Assembly: GCA_934464705.1 (NCBI GenBank)
Contig: CAKSKB010000020.1
Location: 1-53,713, forward strand
Direction: 5' to 3'
Length of the DNA stretch: 53,713 nucleotides
DNA from: an uncultured Clostridia bacterium
GTDB taxonomy: Bacteria; Bacillota; Clostridia; HGM11514
Shown here: positions 13,685-21,933 of the stretch, one piece after another
Layout of the letters: each line of letters starts with the position of its first letter
How positions within the stretch are numbered: position 1 is the stretch's first letter
Translations under genes and position numbers: made by a program
Notes under the pieces: generated by a model
Databases searched by the model: none
Told to the model about the DNA's origin: nothing
The model's input: only the letters and a program-made list of their open reading frames with translations

Positions 13685-14179
13685 ATGAATAAACTGATAA
13701 GAGCGAAAATAATGTTTGACGAGGAACCGTTTCACCAGAAAATGCTGCGCATGAACTACGATATACCTCTCGGCGAGGTGTATAAGTGCATAAAGATGTG
13801 CTTTGACGCGGTCGGGGCGGACGAAAATATATACTGCACACCCGATATTTATGAGTACAGCACCGACTGTACCGATGAAATCAAGGTTTTCGACCGAGAA
13901 ACATTTTTTGAAGCGGTGTTCAGCTATGCGCTGCCGGTTGCGCTGAGGTATCCGGGCGCAAAAACGGGAATTTTCGACAAAAGCCTGAAATGGTATATAA
14001 GGCTGTTCGTGGACGACCCGGAGAATGTTTCGGGCGATGAGCTTTTGCCGGCAAACTTTGAACTTTATACTTCGGATAACTTCATAACCGCCGCAAAAGG
14101 GGCAATCGAGAAGAATATTGAGGGTCATTTAATCGCCGAAGGAGCCAAAAAATATCTTGAACAGATAGGCGAATATTAA
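13685..14179 (+). CDS. hypothetical protein (164 aa)
   Basis: ATG at 13685 was chosen because AGAGGGTG lies 8 nt upstream within the end of tgt; an in-frame GTG at 13676 is less likely. The soluble acidic protein (MNKLIRAKIMFDEEPFHQKML...) has no signal peptide or membrane span. I recognise no family. Position directly after tgt suggests co-transcription, but nothing links it to queuosine. Confidence 0.7.
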   Translation: MNKLIRAKIMFDEEPFHQKMLRMNYDIPLGEVYKCIKMCFDAVGADENIYCTPDIYEYSTDCTDEIKVFDRETFFEAVFSYALPVALRYPGAKTGIFDKSLKWYIRLFVDDPENVSGDELLPANFELYTSDNFITAAKGAIEKNIEGHLIAEGAKKYLEQIGEY

Positions 14180-14274
14180 AAATTTTAAGAAATTTATAAA
14201 AAACAGTAGATTTTTTGCTTATTTTGTAGTATAATGGTGTGTAGGTAACAACTCTTGAAAGGAACTAATAAATT

Positions 14275-14850
14275 ATGTATTGTGAAAAATGCGGTAAAAT
14301 GAACCCCGATGGGGCAATGTTTTGCTCTAATTGTTCAAGTATATTAAGGTCGAGAAGGTCTTCGGCACCGGCGGCAAAACCTGCCGAACCAACGCATAAG
14401 GAGGACGACGCAACCAGAAGAATTCCGGTTACGAATACGGTTAAACACGAGGCGCAGCCGCTTAAAACTGCGTTTCCCGAACGGGAGGAAAGGTATACCG
14501 CTCCCAAAAATACATACCCCACAAAGAGGGCGGCGGCGGTTTCCGAGCCGAGCCGCAAAAGACCTTCTTATTACGATGATTACGACGATGAGCCGACGGA
14601 AACCGTAAAGTTCTGCTCCGCATGGTGCAATGTGCTTTCGGTAGTGTCGTGGGTGATTTTCATAGCGCTTATGGCTGTGGGGATAGTCGGCGGAACGGTG
14701 CTTATCCTGATGGGCGTAAAACAGGGCGAATCAATGATGTATTTCGGCGGAACCGCAGTTGCGATTCTGTTCGTAATCCTCGCTCTCGCATATCATGCGA
14801 AAAATATGGTTCAGATTAAAATACTCAGAAAATTCAACGAGAAGAAATAA
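14275..14850 (+). CDS. zinc-ribbon membrane protein
   Basis: The 191-aa protein opens with a zinc ribbon (MYCEKCGKMNPDGAMFCSNC; CxxC at about 3-6 and 17-20). A disordered Pro/Ala/Arg-rich linker follows (25-110). Two membrane spans are near 120-145 (WVIFIALMAVGIVGGTVLIL) and 155-175. The family (zinc_ribbon_2 plus DUF-type membrane tail) is common in Clostridia and its role is unknown. A TATAAT (14230-14235) and GAAAGGA ribosome site lie upstream. It appears to be monocistronic. Confidence 0.78.
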   Translation: MYCEKCGKMNPDGAMFCSNCSSILRSRRSSAPAAKPAEPTHKEDDATRRIPVTNTVKHEAQPLKTAFPEREERYTAPKNTYPTKRAAAVSEPSRKRPSYYDDYDDEPTETVKFCSAWCNVLSVVSWVIFIALMAVGIVGGTVLILMGVKQGESMMYFGGTAVAILFVILALAYHAKNMVQIKILRKFNEKK

Positions 14851-14858
14851 TATAAATA

Positions 14859-14903
14859 ACGGTGCATTCTCATAAAAACGGGTCTGCACCGTATTTTATT
14901 TTA
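14859..14903 (+). terminator. terminator after the zinc-ribbon gene
   Basis: ACGGTGCA (14859-14866) pairs with TGCACCGT (14885-14892) and is followed by ATTTTATTTTA. Confidence 0.75.
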
Positions 14904-14908
14904 AAAAC

Positions 14909-14961
14909 TTATTTCCCAAAAACGAAAAAATGTTGATTTTGGGAAATAAATGTGGTATGCT
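14909..14961 (+). promoter_or_regulatory. inverted repeat and promoter of the broken ATPase gene
   Basis: TTATTTCCCAAAA (14909-14921) and TTTTGGGAAATAA (14937-14949) are a perfect 13-bp inverted repeat with a 15-bp spacer. The right arm overlaps a promoter, TTGATT (14933-14938) and TATGCT (14956-14961) with a 17-bp spacer. A large operator or a transcript hairpin is plausible. Confidence 0.6.
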
Positions 14962-15004
14962 ATTTACAACAGATGTTAAAATAAACCTTGTGAGGTGATT
15001 TTCC

Positions 15005-15148
15005 ATGAAACTCATTGAAAGAAAACAGTATCTCGATAAGATGATTAATACCGTCGGAACTCCCGATATCAAGGTTCTGACCGGGGTTCACTTCACCGCT
15101 AAAATGTGGTGTTATTTTAAACCAAAACATTTTGGCATAACCGTTTGA
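15005..15148 (+). pseudogene. 5' remnant of an AAA ATPase gene (DUF4143-type)
   Basis: A ribosome site GAGGTGAT and ATG at 15005 open a frame starting MKLIERKQYLDKMINT and reaching DIKVLTGV. This matches the start of the archaeal/bacterial AAA_14-DUF4143 ATPases, in which TGV/TGIRR-GKS (Walker A) should follow. Here the sequence switches to unrelated codons (from about residue 29) and stops at TGA 15146-15148. The gene is therefore cut just before its P-loop. Intact relatives are about 400 aa. The promoter and ribosome site survive. Confidence 0.7.
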
Positions 15149-15171
15149 GGTCTTGCCTTTTTCTATATTAT
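15134..15171 (-). pseudogene. remnant of the antisense-RNA 5' end (locus C)
   Basis: On the minus strand 38 nt match 8174-8211 of locus B exactly, from ATAATATAG through GGCAAGACCTCAAACGG to TTATGCC. The match starts inside the -10 box; the -35 region is replaced by an ATTATCT run, and the peptide ORF is absent. It is a dead fragment joined to the broken ATPase gene. Confidence 0.7.
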
Positions 15172-15248
15172 CTATTATCTGTTTCCAGCCAATCGGCAAA
15201 AAGCTCTATGCTCATTTACCCTCCCTGCTCAGAAATTCGGCTCTTCTA
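15172..15248 (-). repeat. modular repeat abutting the ABC permease stop codon
   Basis: The minus strand reads AGAAGAGCCGAATTTCTG from the permease stop codon, then GGGAGGGTAAATGAGCATAG and GCCGATTGGCTGG, ending in ATTATCT-type units. The AG of the permease TAG stop is shared with the first two repeat bases. Confidence 0.7.
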
Positions 15249-17753
15249 TTCTCTATTTTTCAGTATTTCATCAATACTGATTTTAGACAGTCTGCGTTTT
15301 AGGGCGAAGAGGACCGCGAGGTATGCCGTCCACATAACGGAGAGCACGATTGCATAGCCGCCGGGGGTGATGATTGCCTCGAACCCGGCGTTGACATTCG
15401 ACACGCAGAACGGATACGCAATCCGCACAACCTCCGAGCACATCGGAACCCCTAAAACCGTTGCGGCAGCCATAACCCAAAGAGAGGGTGCAAGGTAGAA
15501 CGAATTGACCGTCTTTTCGCTGTATCCGAGCGCTTTTAGGAGCGATACCGAGTAGCTGCTGCGGTCGATTTCGAGTTTCATAAGAAGATAAACCACCGCC
15601 GCAAATACAATCACCGCTACCGCCGACATCAGTATAATCATGTCCCACATCAGCGTGATGAACTTATCCGCACCGCTTTTCATGTCCGCCTTTTTAATTT
15701 CCGAAACCGTCATGTTATGCCCGAATGTGAGGGGCGAATCCGAAAACACGGTATTATAATAATAGCTTTCGGGCGACGGTTTTCTTTCGCCCCGTTTGAG
15801 GTCGTTTTCGTCGAAATATTCAAGTCCGAAGGCTTTCCGCATCGTGTCAAGATTCATAAAAAAGTACAGTCCGCTGCCGTATTTGACCTCCCCGGCAATG
15901 GTGAAAGCATAGAGCTTATCCTCCGACGGGTCACGGAAAACGACCCTGTCGCCGACCGAATACCCGAACTTAAGCCGTGCGGAATCCGACATATAAACCT
16001 CCGACACATTATCGCCGAGTTCCGGAGCAAAATCAAAGTACGGGTTGTCGTTCCCGATTCCGAGGAGGGAAACCTCCATTTCGCCGCCGGTCATGTAAAA
16101 ATCGGTATAGAATCCCCTCGCATAGCCGACGGACGGATTTTTCGGAAGGTCGGTTACCGGGTTTTTGAGAATATACATATAATTCCAGCACACATCGTCG
16201 GTAATGCTGTTTGAATATGAGGTCAGGCTGCCGTAGCAGGCGACCGCAAACATTATTATGATAAGCGAAATATTTATGCCGAAAAAGAGGGTGATATTCC
16301 CTGAAAGCTCCCTGAAGAACTGCCTGATTTTGTACTTCGCCGAGAACGAAAGGCGTGCAATGCGAAGCTTAACCGCCTTGGCTTTGTTTTTGTCCTCCTG
16401 CATCATTGAAAGAGGCGTACCGGCAAGCTTTTTCGAGAGAACCGCACGGTTTATAATGTACGAAAATGCGGTGGGCATGAGGGTGGAATAAAGATTTAAG
16501 TACATCGGAAAAACCCTCTTGAGCGGCGGAAATGAGTACATTGCGCTGTAGGACGCCGCCATTGCGCCGGTAAGGGCGTAGCCGAGGGCCAGCCCCGAAA
16601 TTCCGCCGACAGCGGAGATGAGCAGCGGAATTTTCATGTAGTGCGACAGAAGTTCCGATTTTTTATACCCGAGGGCGTACAGCGTGCCGATAACTGGGCG
16701 CTCCCTTTCGATAGTGCCAGAGGCGAACACCGCAAGCATGTACACCAGCAGAATCATCAGAAACGCCCCCACCACGAGCGCTGCCTGCTTGCCTATTTTT
16801 GAATCGTCAATTGCGTTTGTTATGCGGATGTTGTATTTCGCTTCGCCGAATGACGATATATTTACGGTTTCAAATTTCTGCGAAAAAGACTCCGAAATTT
16901 CGCCTTCAAGAGCGTCGGCTGCGGCGTAAATTCCGGTTGCTGCGGAGCCGAGCGAATCGCTTTTCGCCTGCCTTGCAGCCTCTGAAATTTCCATAGCGCC
17001 GCCCTTTATTGCGCCCGTTATGCCGAAAATCCGCTCTTTCATAAGCTCCGGCTTTTCCGCCTGCGCCTTAATATAGGTATCGGAAATCATGGTTTTGTCG
17101 ATGTCAAGTTCCAAAAGTGCGTCTTTAAGTTCCTTTGCGGTAGCTGAGCCTAAGCGGTAAGCGTAGCAGAAAACGGTTTTTTTGCCCGCACGAAGGCGCT
17201 CAAAGTCGCCGTCCGACACGATTGCGACAGAAAATTCGTCGTTCGCCGCAACATCGCCCGTGGACTGCTTGACATATCCGTAATCCGGCAGGCACCCCAC
17301 GCCGCTGACCGTAAGCTCGGTTTCCCCGGATTTTACCTTTGACCCGACCTTAAGACCGTGGTTTTTCGCAAAAATTTTTTCTATGAAAATCTCGCCGTCC
17401 TTCGGCAGCCGCCCCTCCTCAATATACGCAAGATTGATTTTGGTGCGGTTTCTGAATATCCTAAGCACCGCCCCTCCGGAGAGCGGTATGTCCGTGTAAA
17501 ACATTCTTTCAACCGTCGCCGACACCTTGGAAAGTTCATTCATATTGCGCTTTGAAAGGGGGGTGTAGGTTTCAAAGCTGCCGTCCTCGACAAGGCATTT
17601 TTTCCACTCTGCCCGAACCGCCTCCGTAATGCTGTCTGCGGCGGAGCACAGCGCTCCCACAAACGCCATAGACATCGCAATTATAAGAAGCATTGCGATG
17701 CTGCGCATCATATTTTCCTTTAAATCCCGTGCTATGCGCCTGTTAAGTACCAT
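15246..17753 (-). CDS. ABC transporter permease, FtsX/MacB-like
   Basis: The 835-aa protein has an N-terminal span (about 16-38), a large extracytoplasmic MacB-PCD-type region, then FtsX-type spans near 335-355, 380-400 and 425-445. A fourth span near 485-505 is followed by a second extracytoplasmic region and three final spans in the last 130 residues. That is the double-FtsX layout of Firmicutes export or mechanotransmission systems (for peptides, antibiotics or lipoproteins). It lies 3 bp downstream of its ATPase gene. The substrate is unknown. Confidence 0.88.
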   Translation of the reverse strand: MVLNRRIARDLKENMMRSIAMLLIIAMSMAFVGALCSAADSITEAVRAEWKKCLVEDGSFETYTPLSKRNMNELSKVSATVERMFYTDIPLSGGAVLRIFRNRTKINLAYIEEGRLPKDGEIFIEKIFAKNHGLKVGSKVKSGETELTVSGVGCLPDYGYVKQSTGDVAANDEFSVAIVSDGDFERLRAGKKTVFCYAYRLGSATAKELKDALLELDIDKTMISDTYIKAQAEKPELMKERIFGITGAIKGGAMEISEAARQAKSDSLGSAATGIYAAADALEGEISESFSQKFETVNISSFGEAKYNIRITNAIDDSKIGKQAALVVGAFLMILLVYMLAVFASGTIERERPVIGTLYALGYKKSELLSHYMKIPLLISAVGGISGLALGYALTGAMAASYSAMYSFPPLKRVFPMYLNLYSTLMPTAFSYIINRAVLSKKLAGTPLSMMQEDKNKAKAVKLRIARLSFSAKYKIRQFFRELSGNITLFFGINISLIIIMFAVACYGSLTSYSNSITDDVCWNYMYILKNPVTDLPKNPSVGYARGFYTDFYMTGGEMEVSLLGIGNDNPYFDFAPELGDNVSEVYMSDSARLKFGYSVGDRVVFRDPSEDKLYAFTIAGEVKYGSGLYFFMNLDTMRKAFGLEYFDENDLKRGERKPSPESYYYNTVFSDSPLTFGHNMTVSEIKKADMKSGADKFITLMWDMIILMSAVAVIVFAAVVYLLMKLEIDRSSYSVSLLKALGYSEKTVNSFYLAPSLWVMAAATVLGVPMCSEVVRIAYPFCVSNVNAGFEAIITPGGYAIVLSVMWTAYLAVLFALKRRLSKISIDEILKNRE

Positions 17754-17756
17754 AAT

Positions 17757-18446
17757 CTACCACTCGATTTCCTCCGGAGAGCGGGGGCTGCGATTGATTT
17801 CGCAGCGCTCGGCGCTTCCGTCCTTCAAAAATACCGTGCGGTTTGTCATCTCCGATATTGCACGGTTGTGCGTTACTATTATTACGGTCGTGCCGAATTT
17901 TCGGTTGACCCTGCTTATAAGCGATAAAATTTCCTTCGAGGTTGCAAAGTCCAAAGCCCCGGTCGGCTCATCGCACAGCAAAAGCCCCGGGTTTTTTATC
18001 AGCGCACGCCCGATTGAGCACCTCTGCATCTGCCCTCCCGAAAGCTCTTTCGGAAAGCGGTTTCGCAGTTCAAAAATACCCAATTCTTTTAAAATTTCGT
18101 CCATGGAAAGCGGATTTTCGCTTAAGTATTCGCCGAGTTCTATGTTTTCAAGCACCGTGAGGTTGGGCACAAGATTATAAAACTGGAAAACAAATCCAAG
18201 ACATCTGCGCCTGTAATCGGTAAGAGCGTCGCCCCGAAGGCCGGACACAACCTCGCCGCCGACGGTTATTTTGCCGCTATCCGCCTCCGTCAGACCGCCG
18301 ATACAGTTCAGAAGCGTTGATTTTCCGCTGCCGGACTGCCCCAGTATCGTGCACAGTTCGCCCTGCTCTACCTCCATATTCACCGATTTCAAAACCTCTG
18401 TATTGCCGAATTTTTTGCAAAGTCCGGAAATTTCGAGATACGCCAT
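17757..18446 (-). CDS. ABC transporter ATP-binding protein, MacB/LolD type
   Basis: ATG at 18446 was chosen because GGGAGGTG lies 7-8 nt upstream; an earlier GTG overlaps that site. The 229-aa ATPase has Walker A GQSGSGKST, Q-loop FVFQFYNLVPNLTV, signature LSGGQMQR, Walker B LLLCDEPTGALD and the H-loop VTHN. The LVPNLTVLENI stretch is typical of the MacB/LolD group that pairs with FtsX-like permeases, as found directly downstream. Confidence 0.93.
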   Translation of the reverse strand: MAYLEISGLCKKFGNTEVLKSVNMEVEQGELCTILGQSGSGKSTLLNCIGGLTEADSGKITVGGEVVSGLRGDALTDYRRRCLGFVFQFYNLVPNLTVLENIELGEYLSENPLSMDEILKELGIFELRNRFPKELSGGQMQRCSIGRALIKNPGLLLCDEPTGALDFATSKEILSLISRVNRKFGTTVIIVTHNRAISEMTNRTVFLKDGSAERCEINRSPRSPEEIEW

Positions 18447-18461
18447 GCCGAGCACCTCCCA

Positions 18462-18511
18462 TAGTTAACCCTAACTAACTTTATTATACACCCCCTTTTG
18501 CAATTTGTCAA
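18462..18511 (-). promoter_or_regulatory. ABC operon promoter with leader palindrome
   Basis: Minus-strand TTGACA (18506-18511) and TATAAT (18483-18488) have a 17-bp spacer. Just downstream lies an inverted repeat TAGTTA-N4-TAACTA (18462-18477), between the start of transcription and the ribosome site. It is a likely operator for a GntR-, TetR- or MarR-type repressor encoded elsewhere. Confidence 0.7.
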
Positions 18512-18530
18512 TAAAAATTCGGTTTAGGCG

Positions 18531-18559
18531 TTGACAAGAGGCAAAAAATTGTATAAACT
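18531..18559 (+). promoter_or_regulatory. murD promoter
   Basis: TTGACA (18531-18536) with TAAACT (18554-18559) at a 17-bp spacer, or the overlapping TATAAA at 15 bp, lies divergent to the ABC promoter. Confidence 0.55.
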
Positions 18560-18599
18560 ATATAGAGGTCAGTAAAAATTATACTTTGGGGTGTTTATA

Positions 18600-19952
18600 T
18601 TGAATACACAGCTTTTGAAACTTAAAGAAAAACTGAAAGGGAAAACCGTTGCCGTTTTGGGCGCAGGGGTGAGCAACCGTCCGCTGGTGCCGATGTTTTC
18701 ATCGTGGGGAGCGAAGGTTTCCGTCCGCGACAGAAACGAAAGCGTTGACAAAGCGGCGGTTTCGGGCGGATACGATGTGCGGTTTGTGCTCGGGGACGGG
18801 TATCTTGACGGCCTTTGCGAGGACTATATTTTCCGCTCTCCGGGAATGCGCTTTGACCTTCCGGAAATCGAAAGGGCGGTGGCGGCAGGCAGCGTTCTCA
18901 CCTCGGAAATGGAGTGCTTTTTTGATGTCTGCCCCGGCAAAATCATCGGCGTGACCGGCAGCGACGGCAAAACCACAACCACCACGCTTATTTACAAGCT
19001 TCTCACACATGCCGGGTACAGCTGTTTCTTAGGCGGAAACATCGGTGCGCCGCTGCTTGACCGTGCCGAAAGCATGGGGCCTTCCGACATTGCGGTGGTT
19101 GAGCTGTCGTCATTTCAGCTTCACACAATGCGCAAAAGTCCCGATATTGCGGTGGTTACGAATCTTTCGCCGAATCACCTCGATGTGCACAAGTCATACC
19201 GTGAGTACATTGACGCAAAGCGCAACATTCTGCTTTTCCAAAGCAAAAACGGAATTGCGGTAATAAACGGCGGCAATGCCGATTCTCTTCCGCTCAAAGA
19301 CGACGCAAAGGGCGAATTGCGCACATTTTCGGCGCATACGGACGGTACTCTCCTTCACCTTTCGGGAGATTATATTTGTTACGGCGATGAGAAGTACCTC
19401 GGCGTGCAGGACATAAAAATTCCCGGGGTTCACAATATCGAAAACTACATGGCGGCGATTGCGGCGGTACATGATTTTATCAGCAAAGAGGACGCAGAGG
19501 CGGTCGCCGCTACCTTCGGCGGCGTGGAACACAGGCTGGAGCTTGTGCGTGAACTCGGCGGAGTGAAATACTACAACAGCTCAATCGATTCAAGCCCGAA
19601 GCGCACAATTGCGGCGCTTTCGACTTTCAAACAAAAGGTTATTCTGCTTTCGGGCGGCAAGGATAAGGGCATACCGTATGACGAAATCGGTCCTGCGATA
19701 AAGAAATATGTTAAACACCTTATTCTTATAGGAAAGACCGCCGACGCAATCGAGGCGGCGGCTAAAAGCGCCGGATGCGATATTCCGGTTGAGCGGTGCG
19801 GTAATTACCGTGAGCTGGTCGAAAAAGCGAGGGCGGCGGCGGAACCCGGCGACATCGTTATTCTTTCCCCGGCGAGCACAAGTTTCGATATGTTCAAAAA
19901 TTTCGAGGAACGGGGCAACACCTTCAAACGCTTCGTTAACGAATTGAGGTAA
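18600..19952 (+). CDS. murD: UDP-N-acetylmuramoylalanine--D-glutamate ligase
   Basis: TTG at 18600 is preferred because TTGGGGTG lies just upstream; GTG at 18591 is the alternative. MurD adds D-glutamate to UDP-MurNAc-L-Ala in peptidoglycan synthesis. The roughly 450-aa protein has an N-terminal Rossmann domain (VAVLGAGVSN), the ATP loop GVTGSDGKTTTT, VELSSFQL, NLSPNHLDVH, and the C-terminal ligase domain (YYNSSIDSSPKRTIAAL, LLSGGKDKG, LSPASTSFDMF). It stands apart from a mur/dcw cluster and is followed by three M42 peptidase genes. Confidence 0.93.
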   Translation: MNTQLLKLKEKLKGKTVAVLGAGVSNRPLVPMFSSWGAKVSVRDRNESVDKAAVSGGYDVRFVLGDGYLDGLCEDYIFRSPGMRFDLPEIERAVAAGSVLTSEMECFFDVCPGKIIGVTGSDGKTTTTTLIYKLLTHAGYSCFLGGNIGAPLLDRAESMGPSDIAVVELSSFQLHTMRKSPDIAVVTNLSPNHLDVHKSYREYIDAKRNILLFQSKNGIAVINGGNADSLPLKDDAKGELRTFSAHTDGTLLHLSGDYICYGDEKYLGVQDIKIPGVHNIENYMAAIAAVHDFISKEDAEAVAATFGGVEHRLELVRELGGVKYYNSSIDSSPKRTIAALSTFKQKVILLSGGKDKGIPYDEIGPAIKKYVKHLILIGKTADAIEAAAKSAGCDIPVERCGNYRELVEKARAAAEPGDIVILSPASTSFDMFKNFEERGNTFKRFVNELR

Positions 19953-19958
19953 AAATCA

Positions 19959-20948
19959 ATGCTTAAAAAATTATGTATGCAAGCCTTTCCGTCACGCAGC
20001 GCAAATGCCTTTGAAACGGGGCTTTCCGAAGTGTGCGATGAGGTGATGCGTGACAGATTCAACAATATAATAGGTAGAAAATACGGTACAAGCGGCAAAA
20101 AAATACTTATTGACGCCCACTGCGACGAGATTGCTCTCGTTATTTCGGAGATTACCGAAAACGGAATGTTAAAATTTCAGACCGCCGGCGGAATCGACCC
20201 CAAAATTCTGCCGTGCAGCGAGGTCACCGTGCACGGGAAGCGTGCCGTTTACGGGATAATCGGCGCAAAACCGCCGCATCTTCTTTCCGCTTCCGAGGCG
20301 GAAAAGGCTATGAAGATTTCGGACCTCACGATTGACACGGGGCTTAAAAACCCCGGCGAGGTGGTGAGCATAGGCGATTTTGCAACATTCAGACCGAATT
20401 TTCGGGTGATGGAGGGCGGATTCGTCTGCTCGAAATCTCTCGATAACCGTGCAGGGCTTTGGGCGGCGGTTAATGCGGTTTCCGCACTCAAAAACTGCCC
20501 TCACGAAATAACCGTGCTTGCGTCCTCGGGCGAAGAACTCGGGTGCGTGGGTGCGTCCGGCGCACTTTGCGATATTTCGCCAGACATGGCTATCGTGGTT
20601 GATGTGACTTTCGGCGCAAGCCACGCTCTTCACACGGACGAATGCTTTGAGCTCGGTTCCGGAGCGGCTGTATGCACCGGCCCCAACATCTGCAAACGCC
20701 TCTTTGACAATGTATGCGAGGCGGCAAGGCTTGAGAATATTCCGTTTGAAATCGAGGTCGAGAGCGGCGACGCAGGCACAAACGCAGGCGTGATTCAGCT
20801 TTCCGGCGAGGGCGTTCCGACCTGCATGATTTCGATTCCGCTGCGGTATATGCATACCGAATGTGAGGTCGTGAAGCTTTCGGATTTGGATGCGGCGGCA
20901 AGCCTTATTGCGAAAGTCTGCGAGATTGGAGGCGGTATTCTTGATTAA
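19959..20948 (+). CDS. M42-family metallo-aminopeptidase (paralogue 1)
   Basis: The 329-aa protein has all expected M42 metal and catalytic positions: His and Asp in DAHCDE, Asp in LDNRAG, Glu-Glu in SSGEELG, Asp in IVVDVTFG and His in RYMHTE. M42 enzymes are cytoplasmic deblocking or glutamyl aminopeptidases that form dodecameric tetrahedral shells. It starts 6 bp after murD, with TGAGGT upstream, and overlaps the next M42 gene by 8 bp. Confidence 0.9.
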   Translation: MLKKLCMQAFPSRSANAFETGLSEVCDEVMRDRFNNIIGRKYGTSGKKILIDAHCDEIALVISEITENGMLKFQTAGGIDPKILPCSEVTVHGKRAVYGIIGAKPPHLLSASEAEKAMKISDLTIDTGLKNPGEVVSIGDFATFRPNFRVMEGGFVCSKSLDNRAGLWAAVNAVSALKNCPHEITVLASSGEELGCVGASGALCDISPDMAIVVDVTFGASHALHTDECFELGSGAAVCTGPNICKRLFDNVCEAARLENIPFEIEVESGDAGTNAGVIQLSGEGVPTCMISIPLRYMHTECEVVKLSDLDAAASLIAKVCEIGGGILD

Positions 20949-21933
20949 AATTCTGACGGAACTTGACGGCGTTTCCGGCTGCGAGGACGAGGTAAGGGGG
21001 TTCATAAAAAGCCGGCTTTCGGGGATTCCCGTAACGGAGGACGCCCTCGGCAATCTTATATTTTTCAAAAAGGGCACGAAGTCCGATAAAAAAGTCATGC
21101 TGTGTGCTCACATGGACGAGGTCGGGTTTATTGCCGGCAGCGTAACTGATGACGGGTTTATAAAATTCCGCACCGTCGGCGGCTTTGACGGGCGTATTCT
21201 CCCGGGGCTTAAGGTTCGGGTCGGCAAAAATAAATACAGCGGCGTTATCGGCACAAAGCCGATTCACCTCACAAAAAGCGCAGAGCGTGAAAAGCCGACT
21301 GCCGAAGATGAACTTTATATCGATATCGGCACATCCGCAAAGGGGCTTGTAAACAAGGGCGATTATATTGCGCTCGACAGCGATTATGTTGAATTTGGGG
21401 ACGGTCTTTTCAAAGCAAAGGCGATTGACGACCGTGCCGGCTGTGCCGCTTTAATCGAGCTTTTGGAGGAAAACAAAAGCTATCCTTACGATTTGTATGT
21501 GTGCTTTTCGGTGCAGGAGGAAGTGGGGCTTCGGGGCGCAAAGGTTCTGGCGCAGAGAATTATGCCGGACATCGCCGTCGCAATCGAAACCACCACCTGT
21601 TCGGATACCGCCGAAAAACCTTTCGTTACGGTTCTGGGCAAAGGCCCCGCCGTTTCGGTGGCGGACGGCGCATCGTATTCCCTCAATGACCTCCGTGCGC
21701 TTGCACTCGATATTTCAAAAAAAGAGAACATCCCCGTACAGATAAAATCCGCCGCTTCCGGCGGAAACGACGCAGGCGCATTCCAGAGAATCGGCGCAAA
21801 ATCGTTTGTTATTTCGCTCCCGACAAGGTATATTCATTCGCCTTCGTCGGCGGCATCGCTCGAGGATTTTTACAACTACAAAAAACTTATAAAAGCATTT
21901 GCGGAAAGGGCGGATGAAATTGATACTTTCTGA
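20941..21933 (+). CDS. M42-family metallo-aminopeptidase (paralogue 2)
   Basis: TTG at 20941 is the start, with GGAGG 8 nt upstream; the next longer frame would run deep into paralogue 1. The 330-aa protein keeps CAHMDEVGF, IDDRAG, VQEEVG and TRYIHS. At the fourth metal position it reads VAIETTT rather than the usual Val-Asp, so a Glu may substitute. It overlaps both neighbours by 8 and 20 bp, indicating an operon of coupled subunits. Confidence 0.9.
   Translation: MIKILTELDGVSGCEDEVRGFIKSRLSGIPVTEDALGNLIFFKKGTKSDKKVMLCAHMDEVGFIAGSVTDDGFIKFRTVGGFDGRILPGLKVRVGKNKYSGVIGTKPIHLTKSAEREKPTAEDELYIDIGTSAKGLVNKGDYIALDSDYVEFGDGLFKAKAIDDRAGCAALIELLEENKSYPYDLYVCFSVQEEVGLRGAKVLAQRIMPDIAVAIETTTCSDTAEKPFVTVLGKGPAVSVADGASYSLNDLRALALDISKKENIPVQIKSAASGGNDAGAFQRIGAKSFVISLPTRYIHSPSSAASLEDFYNYKKLIKAFAERADEIDTF

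Noticed and set aside
20169..21098. A 309-codon antisense frame across the first two M42 genes
   Set aside because: The sense strand carries clear M42 motifs throughout; the antisense frame has compositional bias only.
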